DNA of 64,000 nucleotides from JAJDXW01 sp965223775 (GTDB lineage Bacteria > Pseudomonadota > Gammaproteobacteria > HK1), in assembly GCA_965223775.1 (NCBI GenBank), contig OZ245021.1, positions 2,480,001 through 2,544,000 of the forward strand, given 5' to 3'. Below are positions 10,218-18,979 of this stretch, piece after piece. Made by a program: the position numbers and the translations under genes. The number at the start of each line of letters is the position of its first letter. The stretch's first letter is position 1. The notes beneath the pieces are model-generated. The model made no database searches, had not been told where the DNA came from, and worked only from the letters and a program-made list of their open reading frames with translations.

Positions 10218-11462
10218 ATGAGCTACCAGCACACCAGAATCCCCGAGACCGGCGACAAGATACGGATCGTCGGCGGCCGTCTCACCGTGACCGACCAACC
10301 CATCCTCGGCTTCGTCGAAGGGGACGGAATCGGTCCCGACATCACCCGTGCGTGCCTTCGGATCTGGGATGCGGCGGTCGACCGGGCGTACGGAGGCCGG
10401 CGCAAGGTTCACTGGGCGGAAATCTACATGGGCGAGAAGGCGGCCGGTCTCTTCGACGGCGACTACTTCCCGCAGGAGTCCCGCGATGCGCTCCCCGACC
10501 TCGTCGTCTCCATCAAGGGGCCGCTCACGACTCCCGTCGGCGGCGGCTTCCGGTCCCTCAACGTGGGTCTGCGGCAGGTTCTCGATCTCTATGCCTGCGT
10601 GCGGCCGGTGCGTTACTACGCGGGGGTGCCGTCGCCGCTGCGGCGGCCCCAGGACGTCGACGTGGTCATCTTCCGGGAGAACACCGAGGACGTCTACGCG
10701 GGCATCGAGTACGAGGCGGGAACCGCCGAGAACGAGAAGCTCGCCCGATTCCTGCGCGACGACATGGGAGCCAGCTTCTTCGAGGGCGCGGGCCTCGGCG
10801 TCAAGCCGATCAGCCCCTTCGGCACCAACCGTCTGGTCCGCAAGGCCATCCAGCACGCCATCGAGCACGGCCGCAAGAGCGTCACCCTCGTCCACAAGGG
10901 GAACATCATGAAGTTCACCGAGGGGGCGTTCCGCAACTGGGGCTACGAGCTCGCGCGCACCGAGTTCGGGGAGCGCACGATCACCGAAGACGAGCTCTGG
11001 GAGAAGCACGACGGCCGCCAGCCCGACGGCAAGATCGTCATCAAGGATCGTATCGCCGACATCATGTTCCAGATGATGCTGCTTCGGCCGGCGGAGTTCG
11101 ACGTGATCGCGACCTCGAACCTCAACGGCGACTACCTGTCCGATGCGGTCGCGGCGGAGGTCGGTGGGGTCGGCATCGCGCCGGGCGCCAACATGGCGGA
11201 CCATGTGGCCGTGTTCGAGGCGACCCACGGCACCGCCCCGAAGTACGCGAATCAGGACAAGGTCAACCCCGGCTCCCTCCTGTTCAGCGGGGTCATGATG
11301 TTCGATTACATCGGCTGGCCGGAGGTCGGGCGGACGATCACGGCCGCCTACGAGAAGACCGTCGCCCGGAAGGTCGTGACCTACGACTTCGCGCGCCAGA
11401 CCGAAGGTGCGACCGAGGTCTCCACCAGTGGGTTCGCGGGTGCCATTATCGACAACATGTAG
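10218..11462 (+). CDS. icd: NADP-dependent isocitrate dehydrogenase
   Basis: TCA-cycle enzyme converting isocitrate to 2-oxoglutarate, 414 residues (E. coli Icd 416). Substrate-site motifs include VGGGFRSLNVGLRQ, whose Ser is the AceK phosphorylation site in E. coli, VIFRENTEDVYAGIE, and VTLVHKGNIMKFTEGAF with the catalytic Lys. Metal-binding Asp residues lie in DVIATSNLNGDYLSDA, and ATHGTAPKYANQDKVNPGS holds the NADP-discriminating His-Gly-Thr loop. The ATG at 10218 has AAGGGAG 4-5 nt upstream; the longer frame back to 9945 has no support. Confidence 0.96.
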   Translation: MSYQHTRIPETGDKIRIVGGRLTVTDQPILGFVEGDGIGPDITRACLRIWDAAVDRAYGGRRKVHWAEIYMGEKAAGLFDGDYFPQESRDALPDLVVSIKGPLTTPVGGGFRSLNVGLRQVLDLYACVRPVRYYAGVPSPLRRPQDVDVVIFRENTEDVYAGIEYEAGTAENEKLARFLRDDMGASFFEGAGLGVKPISPFGTNRLVRKAIQHAIEHGRKSVTLVHKGNIMKFTEGAFRNWGYELARTEFGERTITEDELWEKHDGRQPDGKIVIKDRIADIMFQMMLLRPAEFDVIATSNLNGDYLSDAVAAEVGGVGIAPGANMADHVAVFEATHGTAPKYANQDKVNPGSLLFSGVMMFDYIGWPEVGRTITAAYEKTVARKVVTYDFARQTEGATEVSTSGFAGAIIDNM

Positions 11463-11663
11463 GGGGCATCCTGCCCGGCCGGCCGGGGCGGCCGCCGCGG
11501 CCGCGGGGTCGGGCGAACCGCGGGCCGCCGGCCGGGTGGCCAGGGCCGGCGGACTCCCGAGAGAACGGCGGGCGGGACGAGGCCCCCAAGCGAAGCGATT
11601 GCGGGTGCGGGGGTGCGGAGGATACGATCCGGGTACGGAAAGCTGTCGAGAAGGGTGGATTCG

Positions 11664-12503
11664 ATGCCGACGCGCGACCCGTCGACGCCTCGGGACGCGG
11701 CCCGCGTCCTCACGGCCGGCCTTCTCGCGGCGGTGCTGGCAGCGGGGGGGTCCGGAGCGCACTCGGCGGCGCGGGAGCCGGGCGACCCGCTGGAGTCGGT
11801 CAACCGGTTGTCGCATCGCGCCGGACTCTTTCTGGACAAGGTGGTGCTCGGCCCGGTCTCACGGGCATACGTGCGCGTGACCCCGGCGTTCGCCCGGACC
11901 GGGGTAACGAACTTCCTCGACAACCTCACCTATCCCAACGTGATCCTCAACGACTTCCTGCAGGGCAAGATCGACCAGGGGTTGCAGGACTCGGTGCGGT
12001 TCGTGGTCAACACGACGTTCGGCCTCGCCGGGCTCATCGACTTCGCCTCCAGCCTGGGGCTCGAGCGCCACGACGAGGATCTCGGTCAGACCCTCGCCGT
12101 ATGGGGTGTTCAGGAGATTGCCTATCTGGATCTGCCCGGCCTCGGGCCGAGCTCGGTGCGCGACATCGGCGGCATGCCGCTGGCATGGCAGACGAGCCTC
12201 ATTGCACTCGCCGATATCTCCGGTCTTGGCATTCCGGTAGCGATCCTGGGCGCGGTGAACGCCCGGGCGAACGCGAACGAAATGATTGCTTTCCGGGATC
12301 GGGTCGCGCTCGACACCTACGTATTCACCCGGGAGGCCTACCGGCGGCGGCGCAGCCACCTGATTTCGGACGGCGAGGCGCCGGAAGACGATGACGACCT
12401 CTACTCCGCGCGGAGCCATCGTCAGGAGTACCTGCTGTCGCTTCTGGACCACCCGGGCCGGCTGGGGTCCGATCGGGGGCGGTTCGATCGCTCCCCCCGC
12501 TGA
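11664..12503 (+). CDS. mlaA: MlaA (VacJ) family outer-membrane lipid asymmetry protein
   Basis: Component of the Mla pathway that removes mislocalised phospholipids from the outer leaflet of the outer membrane. Family signatures: DPLESVNRLSHRAGLFLDK, NFLDNLTYPNVILNDFLQGK, FVVNTTFGLAGLIDFAS and the ETLAVWG-like TLAVWGVQE. Length 279 residues. The ATG at 11664 follows AAGGGTGG. MlaA is normally a lipoprotein, but the signal region (LLAAVLAAGGSGAHSAA) has no cysteine, so lipid anchoring is not evident. The C-terminal 40 residues are acidic and Arg-rich. The other mla genes are not in the window, as is usual for mlaA. Confidence 0.9.
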   Translation: MPTRDPSTPRDAARVLTAGLLAAVLAAGGSGAHSAAREPGDPLESVNRLSHRAGLFLDKVVLGPVSRAYVRVTPAFARTGVTNFLDNLTYPNVILNDFLQGKIDQGLQDSVRFVVNTTFGLAGLIDFASSLGLERHDEDLGQTLAVWGVQEIAYLDLPGLGPSSVRDIGGMPLAWQTSLIALADISGLGIPVAILGAVNARANANEMIAFRDRVALDTYVFTREAYRRRRSHLISDGEAPEDDDDLYSARSHRQEYLLSLLDHPGRLGSDRGRFDRSPR

Positions 12504-12518
12504 TCGCGCGGGCGCCCG

Positions 12519-13430
12519 GTGACCATTGACCCTGCCTCGCTCGATCGCTTGGTCGGGCGCCTGGAAGCGCTCGCCGAACGCGCCGAGGCCCTCCTTCCGT
12601 CCCCGCCCCTCTCCGCGGATCTCGGAGCCGCCGTCGCGTTCCGCTGGCGAGCCACCCTGGCCGGCGGCCGTTTCCAGCCCGTGTTTCGCCCGCACCGCAT
12701 TTCGCTGTCCGATCTGCGCGGAATCGATCGGCAGAAGCAGGCCCTCGATCGAAACACGCGCCAGTTCGTCCGCGGGCATCCCGCGAACAACGTACTGCTC
12801 TCCGGCTCCCGGGGCACGGGCAAGTCGTCCCTCGTCAAGGCGTTGCTGAACGAGTACGAGGGCAAGGGTCTGCGCCTCGTCGAAGTCGACAAGCACGATC
12901 TCGTTTCCCTGCCGGATCTCGTGGAGCCGCTGGAGCCGCGGCCCGAACGGTTCATTCTGTTCTGCGACGATCTCTCCTTCGAGGCCAACGAGCCGGGGTA
13001 CAAGGCGTTGAAGGCGATCCTGGACGGGTCGGTCAGCGCCGCGCCGGACAACGTGCTCCTCTATGCGACGTCGAACCGCCGCCACCTCATGCCGGAGTAC
13101 ATGCGTGACAACCTCGACGCCCACTACGTGGGGGCCGAGGTCCACCAGTCCGAAGCGGTCGAGGAGAAGGTCTCGCTGAGCGAGCGCTTCGGGCTCTGGC
13201 TCTCGTTCCACCCTTTCAACCAGGACGACTACCTCGCGATCGTCCGTCATTGGGTGACCGCATTCGACGGCGCCGGGAACGGCGGCGCGCAAGGCAGCGA
13301 GGCGCAATGGGAGCAGGTGCGAGCCCAGGCGCTCCAGTGGGCGCTCAATCGGGGCTCCCGGAGCGGGCGCAGCGCCTACCAGTTCGCCCGGGACTGGGTG
13401 GGCCGCAAGGGACTCGGCGAAGCGGGCTGA
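12519..13430 (+). CDS. DUF815 family AAA ATPase
   Basis: Cytosolic P-loop ATPase of 303 residues. Walker A is LLSGSRGTGKSSLVKALL (about residues 93-110), Walker B FILFCDDLSFE, and the sensor LLYATSNRRHLMPEYM is diagnostic of DUF815. The DLRGIDRQKQALDRNTRQF segment before Walker A is also typical. Physiological role not established. It starts at GTG 12519, 15 nt after mlaA, and its TGA overlaps the ATG of the next gene, so the three genes are probably one operon. Confidence 0.9.
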   Translation: MTIDPASLDRLVGRLEALAERAEALLPSPPLSADLGAAVAFRWRATLAGGRFQPVFRPHRISLSDLRGIDRQKQALDRNTRQFVRGHPANNVLLSGSRGTGKSSLVKALLNEYEGKGLRLVEVDKHDLVSLPDLVEPLEPRPERFILFCDDLSFEANEPGYKALKAILDGSVSAAPDNVLLYATSNRRHLMPEYMRDNLDAHYVGAEVHQSEAVEEKVSLSERFGLWLSFHPFNQDDYLAIVRHWVTAFDGAGNGGAQGSEAQWEQVRAQALQWALNRGSRSGRSAYQFARDWVGRKGLGEAG

Positions 13431-14170
13431 TGCCCTGCGACGCGGTCATCGGGGGTACCGGTCTCGAGTCGTATCCGGGACTCGTGGTCACCGGCGAACG
13501 GCGCGCGACGACCGCCTTCGGGGAACCCTCAGCGCCCCTCGTGCTTGGCGAGATCGCCGGGCGAAGTGTCGCGTTCCTGTCCCGCCACGGCCCGGACCAC
13601 GGGATCGCTCCGCATCGCATCAACTACCGGGCCAACATCCGGGCCCTCCGCGACGCCGGGGTCGAGCGGATCTACGCGGTGGCGGCGGTCGGCGGGATCA
13701 CGCCCGGGCTCGAGCCGGGCGCCGTCGTCGTTCCGGACCAGATCATCGACTACACGGTCTCCCGGACCGGCACCTTCTTCGAGGAAGGGCGGGTCGTGCA
13801 CGTCGACATGACCCATCCGTATACGCCGGCGCTGCGGGACCGGCTGCTGCGCGCGGCGGCGGCGGCCGGCGTCGCGGTGCACGACGCAGGGGTCTACGGC
13901 GCGACGCAGGGGCCGCGCTTCGAGACCGCGGCGGAGATCGACCGGATGGAGCGCGACGGCTGCGCGGTGGTCGGCATGACCGCGATGCCGGAGGCGGCCC
14001 TCGCCCGCGAGCTGGGCATGGAGTACGCCGCCTGCGCCGTCGTGTCCAACGCCGCGGCTGGGCGCGGGCCGGCGGAGATCACGATGGAGGACATCTACGA
14101 GAACCTGGAGCGGGGCATGCGGGAGGTTCGCCGGATCCTCTCCGGGGTTCTCACGATGGAACCCGACTGA
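13430..14170 (+). CDS. S-methyl-5'-thioinosine / thioadenosine phosphorylase
   Basis: Purine nucleoside phosphorylase superfamily, MTAP/MTIP branch, 246 residues. It cleaves methylthio-nucleosides with phosphate in polyamine-derived methylthioadenosine salvage. Motifs: AVIGGTGLESYPGL at the N-terminus, SRHGPDHGIAPHRINYRANI (phosphate site), TQGPRFETAAEI and VVGMTAMPEAALARELGMEY. The ATG overlaps the previous stop as TGATG. Gammaproteobacteria that deaminate methylthioadenosine first use the thioinosine-specific form; which substrate applies here is an inference. Confidence 0.88.
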   Translation: MPCDAVIGGTGLESYPGLVVTGERRATTAFGEPSAPLVLGEIAGRSVAFLSRHGPDHGIAPHRINYRANIRALRDAGVERIYAVAAVGGITPGLEPGAVVVPDQIIDYTVSRTGTFFEEGRVVHVDMTHPYTPALRDRLLRAAAAAGVAVHDAGVYGATQGPRFETAAEIDRMERDGCAVVGMTAMPEAALARELGMEYAACAVVSNAAAGRGPAEITMEDIYENLERGMREVRRILSGVLTMEPD

Positions 14171-14314
14171 CCCGCGCCCTTCGCGCGCCTTCCGCGGCCG
14201 GTGGCGATTCGCCGCGGTTCTTCGTAGCCCGGAGCTCCGGCGAGCGATGCGGGAGCACGGCGGGGAAGCGAGGCGGATCGGGAGTCGGGCGGGGAGCGGG
14301 GCGGTGGCAGAGCG

Positions 14315-15166
14315 TCAATCGAGGCGCTTGACCATGAGGAGCATCCCGAAGAGGGGATGGTCGATGTAATGCAGCCTCCCGGCCCGAAGGCGAAGGCTGC
14401 GGGTCAGCCGCACCACGCGCAGGCGCTCGTCTCGCCCGGGTCGTGATTCCGCTTCTTCTCCGGCCCCTTCTCCCGCCGCGGCGCTTCCGGGCGTTTGCGC
14501 CGTGGCGTCGGGAGCGGGCACTGCCGCCGCGCCCGCCCGCGCGCCGGCGCCCGCTTCCGGGGAATCCGCGCGCTCGTCCTTGGGCGGCACGGTCCCCGCC
14601 GCACCGCGGGCCCGCGTCCGCTGCCGCCAGGCTTCGATGTCTCCGAACGCGAGGTCGGCGTCCACGTGCAGGAACCGGCGCCGCCACACACGGACGGTCC
14701 CGTCCACCGCCTCGCCGGGCTCGGCCGTGAATCGATCGTCCGAGACGAGTCCCCGCAAAGTGCCGAGGTGCACTCCGGGGGCTTCGTCGTATGGAAAGCC
14801 CGGCTGTCGCCACGCGATGTGCAGGAGCACTCGATAGTCGTTGGAGCGGTCGAGCCGATCCGCTGCCGCCTCGAGGTCGAGCGCCGACGCGGGCAGCGTC
14901 CGGAACGCGTGGCGACGTTTCGAGTCGGCTGCTTGATCGGCGGGGGCGAGGCCGGCGAGCAGTTCGACCGTGTTCTCCGCGAGGGGCGGCGGACCCTCTT
15001 CGCGCCAGTTGTCCCGGTCCCAGGGCGAATCGCCGCCTTGCGCGAAGAGCACCGCTTCCACGTGGTACCAGGGAGTCGCGGCCGCCGCCGGGTGGGCGGC
15101 CGCCAGCCAGGCGAGGCCGGCGACGAGGGCGAGCGGAGCGCCGAAGGGGCTGCGCGCGGGCTTCAT
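14315..15166 (-). CDS. csiV: CsiV family periplasmic protein
   Basis: Member of the CsiV family, described in gammaproteobacteria as a periplasmic peptidoglycan-associated protein. Length 283 residues. A signal peptide (PLALVAGLAWLAAAHPAAAA) is followed by the diagnostic opening TPWYHVEAVLFAQ and a conserved C-terminal hairpin RLHYIDHPLFGMLLMVKRLD. Between them lies an Ala/Gly/Pro-rich linker around residues 190-250 that is probably disordered. The ATG at 15166 overlaps the mfd stop (ATGA), which fixes the start and shows coupling to mfd, the usual neighbour of csiV. Confidence 0.88.
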   Translation of the reverse strand: MKPARSPFGAPLALVAGLAWLAAAHPAAAATPWYHVEAVLFAQGGDSPWDRDNWREEGPPPLAENTVELLAGLAPADQAADSKRRHAFRTLPASALDLEAAADRLDRSNDYRVLLHIAWRQPGFPYDEAPGVHLGTLRGLVSDDRFTAEPGEAVDGTVRVWRRRFLHVDADLAFGDIEAWRQRTRARGAAGTVPPKDERADSPEAGAGARAGAAAVPAPDATAQTPGSAAAGEGAGEEAESRPGRDERLRVVRLTRSLRLRAGRLHYIDHPLFGMLLMVKRLD

Positions 15167-18100
15167 GCCGCTTCCCGGCGGGCGCCGAGTTCCGCAACGA
15201 TGTGATCGATCGCGTCGAGCCGCGCATCCAGGTCGGGCAGCTCCCACCGGACCCGAATCCGGCGTTCCCCGTCGAAACCGAAGCGGCGCGGGTGCGACTG
15301 CAACAGGGCCACGACCCGGGCGGGGTCCACGGCCGCGGTCTCGCCGAAGCTCACCCTCCCGCCTGCGCCCCCGAGATCGATCTTGCGGATGCCGAGAGGC
15401 GCGGCGCGAAGCTTGCGGGCCGTGATCCGCAACAGGGTCTTCGCCGGCGGGGGAAGCGGTCCGAAGCGGTCGATCATCTCGACCTCGAGCTCCCGCAGTC
15501 CGTCCTCGCTCGGTTCACCGGCGATCCGCTTGTACAGGATGAGGCGGGCATGCACGTCGGGAAGATAGTCCTCCGGAATGAGCGCGGGAACGTGCAGGTC
15601 GACTTCCGTTCCATGGTCCAGGGGTCGATCGAGAGCGGGGTCTCGTCCGGCGCGGAGATCGACCACCGCCCGCTCCAGCAGTTCGGTGTACAGAGAGTAA
15701 CCGATCGCCTCGATCTGACCGCTCTGGTCCTCGCCGAGGAGTTCGCCCGCCCCCCGGATCTCGAGATCGTGCATGGCGAGGCTGAAACCGATTCCGAGGT
15801 CGTCCAGCGACTCGATCGCGTCCAGCCGCTTCACCGCATCCTGGCTCATCGACCGGCGGTCCGGGGCGAAGAGGTAGGCGTACGCCCGCTGGTGCGAGCG
15901 GCCCACCCGGCCGCGGAGCTGATGGAGCTGGGCCAGGCCGAACCGGTCGGCCCGGTTGATGATGATGGTGTTCGCGGTCGGCACGTCGATCCCGGTCTCG
16001 ATGATGGTGGTGCACACGAGGACGTTGAATCGACGGTGGTAGAAGTCGAGCATCGCCTGCTCGAGATCGCGTTCGCGCATCTGTCCGTGCGCTACCCGGA
16101 GCTCGGCCTCCGGCACGATGGCCTCGACCTTGTCGGCGATCTCGTCGATGTCCTCCACCCGATTGTGCACGAAGTAGACCTGGCCACCGCGCCGGATCTC
16201 GCGCAGGATCGATTCGCGGATGACCTCGGGCCGCCACTGTCCGACGAAGGTGCGGATCGACAGCCGCCGCTCCGGCGGGGTGGCGATGAGCGAGAGGTCG
16301 CGCAGCGACGAGAGCGCCATGTTCAGGGTGCGCGGGATCGGGGTCGCGGTAAGGGTCAGCACGTCGACCTCGGTACGCAGGGCCTTGAGCCGTTCCTTCT
16401 GCCGTACGCCGAAGCGGTGTTCCTCATCGACGATCACCAGGCCGAGCCGCTTGAAGTCCACGTCGTCCTGCAGCAGGCGGTGGGTTCCGATGACGATGTC
16501 GATCCGTCCCTCGCGGAGCTCGCGGGTGATCTCCTCGCGGTGGCGGCGCGACCGGAACCGCGACAACTGCTCCATGCGCACCGGCCACTCGGCGAAGCGA
16601 TCGGTGAATGTATGGTAGTGCTGCTGCGCGAGCAGGGTGGTGGGAACCAGGAGCGCGACCTGCCATCCCTCCACGGCCGCCGCGAACGCCGCCCGCATTG
16701 CGACCTCCGTCTTGCCGAACCCCACGTCTCCGCACACGAGGCGGTCCATCGGGCGGTCGCTGCGAAGGTCGTCGAGCGTCGCCTCGATTGCGGCCGCCTG
16801 GTCGGGGGTCTCTTCGAAAGGGAAGCCTTCGGCGAATGCGGCGTACTGCCCTTCGTCGAATGCGATCACGTTGCCGGTCCGCGCCGCGCGCCGCGCCTGA
16901 ATCTCGAGGAGCTCGGCCGCGACGTCGCGCACCCGTTCGGCCGCTGCCTTGCGCGCTTTCTGCCACTGCTGGCTGCCGAGCTTGTGCAGGGGAGGATTCT
17001 CGGCGCCGGCGTAGCGCGATACGAGATGCAGAGAGAGGACCGGGACGTAGAGCTGGTCGCGGTCCGCGTACTCGATGTTCAGGAACTCGCCGGTGATCCC
17101 GGCCGCGGTCAGGGTGACGAGGCTGCGGTAGCGCCCGACCCCGTACCGCTCGTGCACCACCGGGTCCCCGGGCTGCAGCTCGGTGAGATCCCGGATCACG
17201 CTCTCCGCGTCGCGGGTCCGTGCCCGCCGGCGCCGGGCCGAGGCCCGGCGGCCGAACAGGAGAGCTTCGGGCAGGATCGCGACGGCGGGGTCGTCGAGGA
17301 TCGTCCCGCGCTCGACTTCGGAAAGGACGATTCCGAACCGCGGCGCCGCCGGATCGTCCAGGAACCCGGACCAGTCGGCGACCCGCTGCGGGCGCAACTC
17401 GTGACGCCGCAGGGTCTCCACGAGAGTCTCAAGCCGGCCCGGGGATTCGACGAGGAGCAGGATCCGGCCCGAAAAACGCCCGAGGAACTGCTTGAAGAGG
17501 GCGAATGGGTCGGACGCGCGCGGATCGGCGGGCAGGGCGGGAGCGTTTGCGGTTCCGAACCCGGCCCGCCCGCGGGCCCGTGCCCGGTCCCCGGTGCGCG
17601 GCGGGATCCGTTCGTGCGTCGCCTCCGGGAGGGGTGGGCGGGCGCCTGGCGCGCGTGAGTCCGCGAGGGGGTCTGTGCCGGCATGCGGGCCGGCGGCTTG
17701 CGGCTCGTCGCGAATCGTCGCCCGGGGGTACGCGGCGAGGACCCTCCCAAGCTCGTCCGGAGCCACGAAGATCTCTCGCGGAGTCAGGACGGGACGCTCG
17801 GCGTCATGCCGCCGCTGCTCGTAACGCTCGGCGGTGTCCCCCCAGAAAGCGCTGGCCTGATCGCGCACTCCGGGCAACTCGATGACGAGGGTGGAGTCGG
17901 GCAGGTAATCGAACAGGGTGCCGGTCCGGTCGAAGAACAACGGCAACCAGTACTCGATCCCGGCCGGAGAGAACCCTTCGCTCACGTCCCGGTAGACCGG
18001 GCAGGCGTTCGGGTTGCCCTCGAACCGGGCGCGCCATGCCGCCCGGAAGCGTCCGATCGCCTCCGGATCGAGCGGAAACTCCCGGGCGGGAAGCAGCCGG

Positions 18101-18819
18101 ATCGACTCGGCCCGGTCGAGCGAGCGCTGCGACTCGGGTTCGAACGTGCGGATCGTCTCGACCTCCGCGTCGAAGAGATCGATGCGATACGGCCGCTCGG
18201 CCCCGGTCGGGAACAGATCCAGGAGCGAGCCCCGCACCGCGAATTCACCGTGCTCCATCACCTGGCTCACGCAGCGGTAGCCTCCAAGCTCGAGCCGTCG
18301 CCGCGCCGCGTCGAGATCGAGCCGATCGCCGGCGGAAAGCAGGAGGCTGTTGCCTTCCACGAACCCCCGGGGGGCGACCCGGCCCATGAGGGTGGCGGCG
18401 GTGGCGACGAGTATCCCGCCGCTTGCGCTCGGCAGCGCGTACAGGGTGGCAAGGCGCTCGGAGACGATGTCCTGGTGGGGGGAGAGGGCGTCGTAGGGGA
18501 GGGTCTCCCAGTCCGGAAGGAGAAGCGGAACGTCCGGACCGCCCGGCCGCGAGGGGGACGTCCGCGGTTCGCCGGCGGCAGCCCCAAGGGGGGCGGCGGC
18601 GCGAGCCGCCGGCTCGCCGCTGCCCGCGAAGAACGCAATCTCGGTGCGCAGCGCGTCCGCGGTTGCGGCGTCGGGGGCGGCGACGAGGATCAGGCCGGGG
18701 AACTCTCGAGCCGCCCCCGCGATGGCGAGGGAGCGACTCGATCCCCTGAGCCCTTCCCAATGTACGCGGTCGCCGGAGCGGCGCGGAAGCGGTGGCCGCA
18801 ACGGGCTCAGTGATTGCAC
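15163..18819 (-). CDS. mfd: Transcription-repair coupling factor Mfd
   Basis: ATP-dependent translocase that removes stalled RNA polymerase and recruits UvrA. 1218 residues (E. coli 1148). Visible in order: N-terminal UvrB-like modules with LLPDWETLPYDALSPHQD, the RNAP-interaction domain around ELQPGDPVVHERYGVGRY, helicase Walker A GDVGFGKTEVAMRAAF near residue 696, VIVDEEHRFGVRQKERLK near 796, TLTATPIPRTLNMALSSLRD, and the TRG motif region with GRVGRSHQRAYAYLF. A Pro/Ala/Arg-rich insertion of about 65 residues (nt 17500-17710) lies between the UvrB-like region and the RNAP-binding domain and accounts for the extra length. Confidence 0.97.
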   Translation of the reverse strand: MQSLSPLRPPLPRRSGDRVHWEGLRGSSRSLAIAGAAREFPGLILVAAPDAATADALRTEIAFFAGSGEPAARAAAPLGAAAGEPRTSPSRPGGPDVPLLLPDWETLPYDALSPHQDIVSERLATLYALPSASGGILVATAATLMGRVAPRGFVEGNSLLLSAGDRLDLDAARRRLELGGYRCVSQVMEHGEFAVRGSLLDLFPTGAERPYRIDLFDAEVETIRTFEPESQRSLDRAESIRLLPAREFPLDPEAIGRFRAAWRARFEGNPNACPVYRDVSEGFSPAGIEYWLPLFFDRTGTLFDYLPDSTLVIELPGVRDQASAFWGDTAERYEQRRHDAERPVLTPREIFVAPDELGRVLAAYPRATIRDEPQAAGPHAGTDPLADSRAPGARPPLPEATHERIPPRTGDRARARGRAGFGTANAPALPADPRASDPFALFKQFLGRFSGRILLLVESPGRLETLVETLRRHELRPQRVADWSGFLDDPAAPRFGIVLSEVERGTILDDPAVAILPEALLFGRRASARRRRARTRDAESVIRDLTELQPGDPVVHERYGVGRYRSLVTLTAAGITGEFLNIEYADRDQLYVPVLSLHLVSRYAGAENPPLHKLGSQQWQKARKAAAERVRDVAAELLEIQARRAARTGNVIAFDEGQYAAFAEGFPFEETPDQAAAIEATLDDLRSDRPMDRLVCGDVGFGKTEVAMRAAFAAAVEGWQVALLVPTTLLAQQHYHTFTDRFAEWPVRMEQLSRFRSRRHREEITRELREGRIDIVIGTHRLLQDDVDFKRLGLVIVDEEHRFGVRQKERLKALRTEVDVLTLTATPIPRTLNMALSSLRDLSLIATPPERRLSIRTFVGQWRPEVIRESILREIRRGGQVYFVHNRVEDIDEIADKVEAIVPEAELRVAHGQMRERDLEQAMLDFYHRRFNVLVCTTIIETGIDVPTANTIIINRADRFGLAQLHQLRGRVGRSHQRAYAYLFAPDRRSMSQDAVKRLDAIESLDDLGIGFSLAMHDLEIRGAGELLGEDQSGQIEAIGYSLYTELLERAVVDLRAGRDPALDRPLDHGTEVDLHVPALIPEDYLPDVHARLILYKRIAGEPSEDGLRELEVEMIDRFGPLPPPAKTLLRITARKLRAAPLGIRKIDLGGAGGRVSFGETAAVDPARVVALLQSHPRRFGFDGERRIRVRWELPDLDARLDAIDHIVAELGARREAA

Positions 18820-18979
18820 GACGGCGGTACGGCGAGAGGCAGGACCGATTGTCCGGGGCGGATCTTAACCCGGAAAAATCACCAATTTCCTGCTGCGGAC
18901 GCCAATCTGTCGCTTCGCGCTCCCAAGGTCGCCGTGGTAGCGGGCCGACCTCCCGATCGATCACCGTCGCCGCACGTCG

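Noticed and set aside
9915..11816. Long upstream extension of the sugar-binding protein frame (total 940 residues)
   Set aside because: It is antisense to icd, while a signal peptide and ribosome-binding site mark the real start at 9914.
14190..14225. Intrinsic terminator between the phosphorylase and csiV
   Set aside because: GGCGATTCGCC and flanking CCGCGG words can pair, but there is no T-run and such short GC palindromes are common in this DNA.
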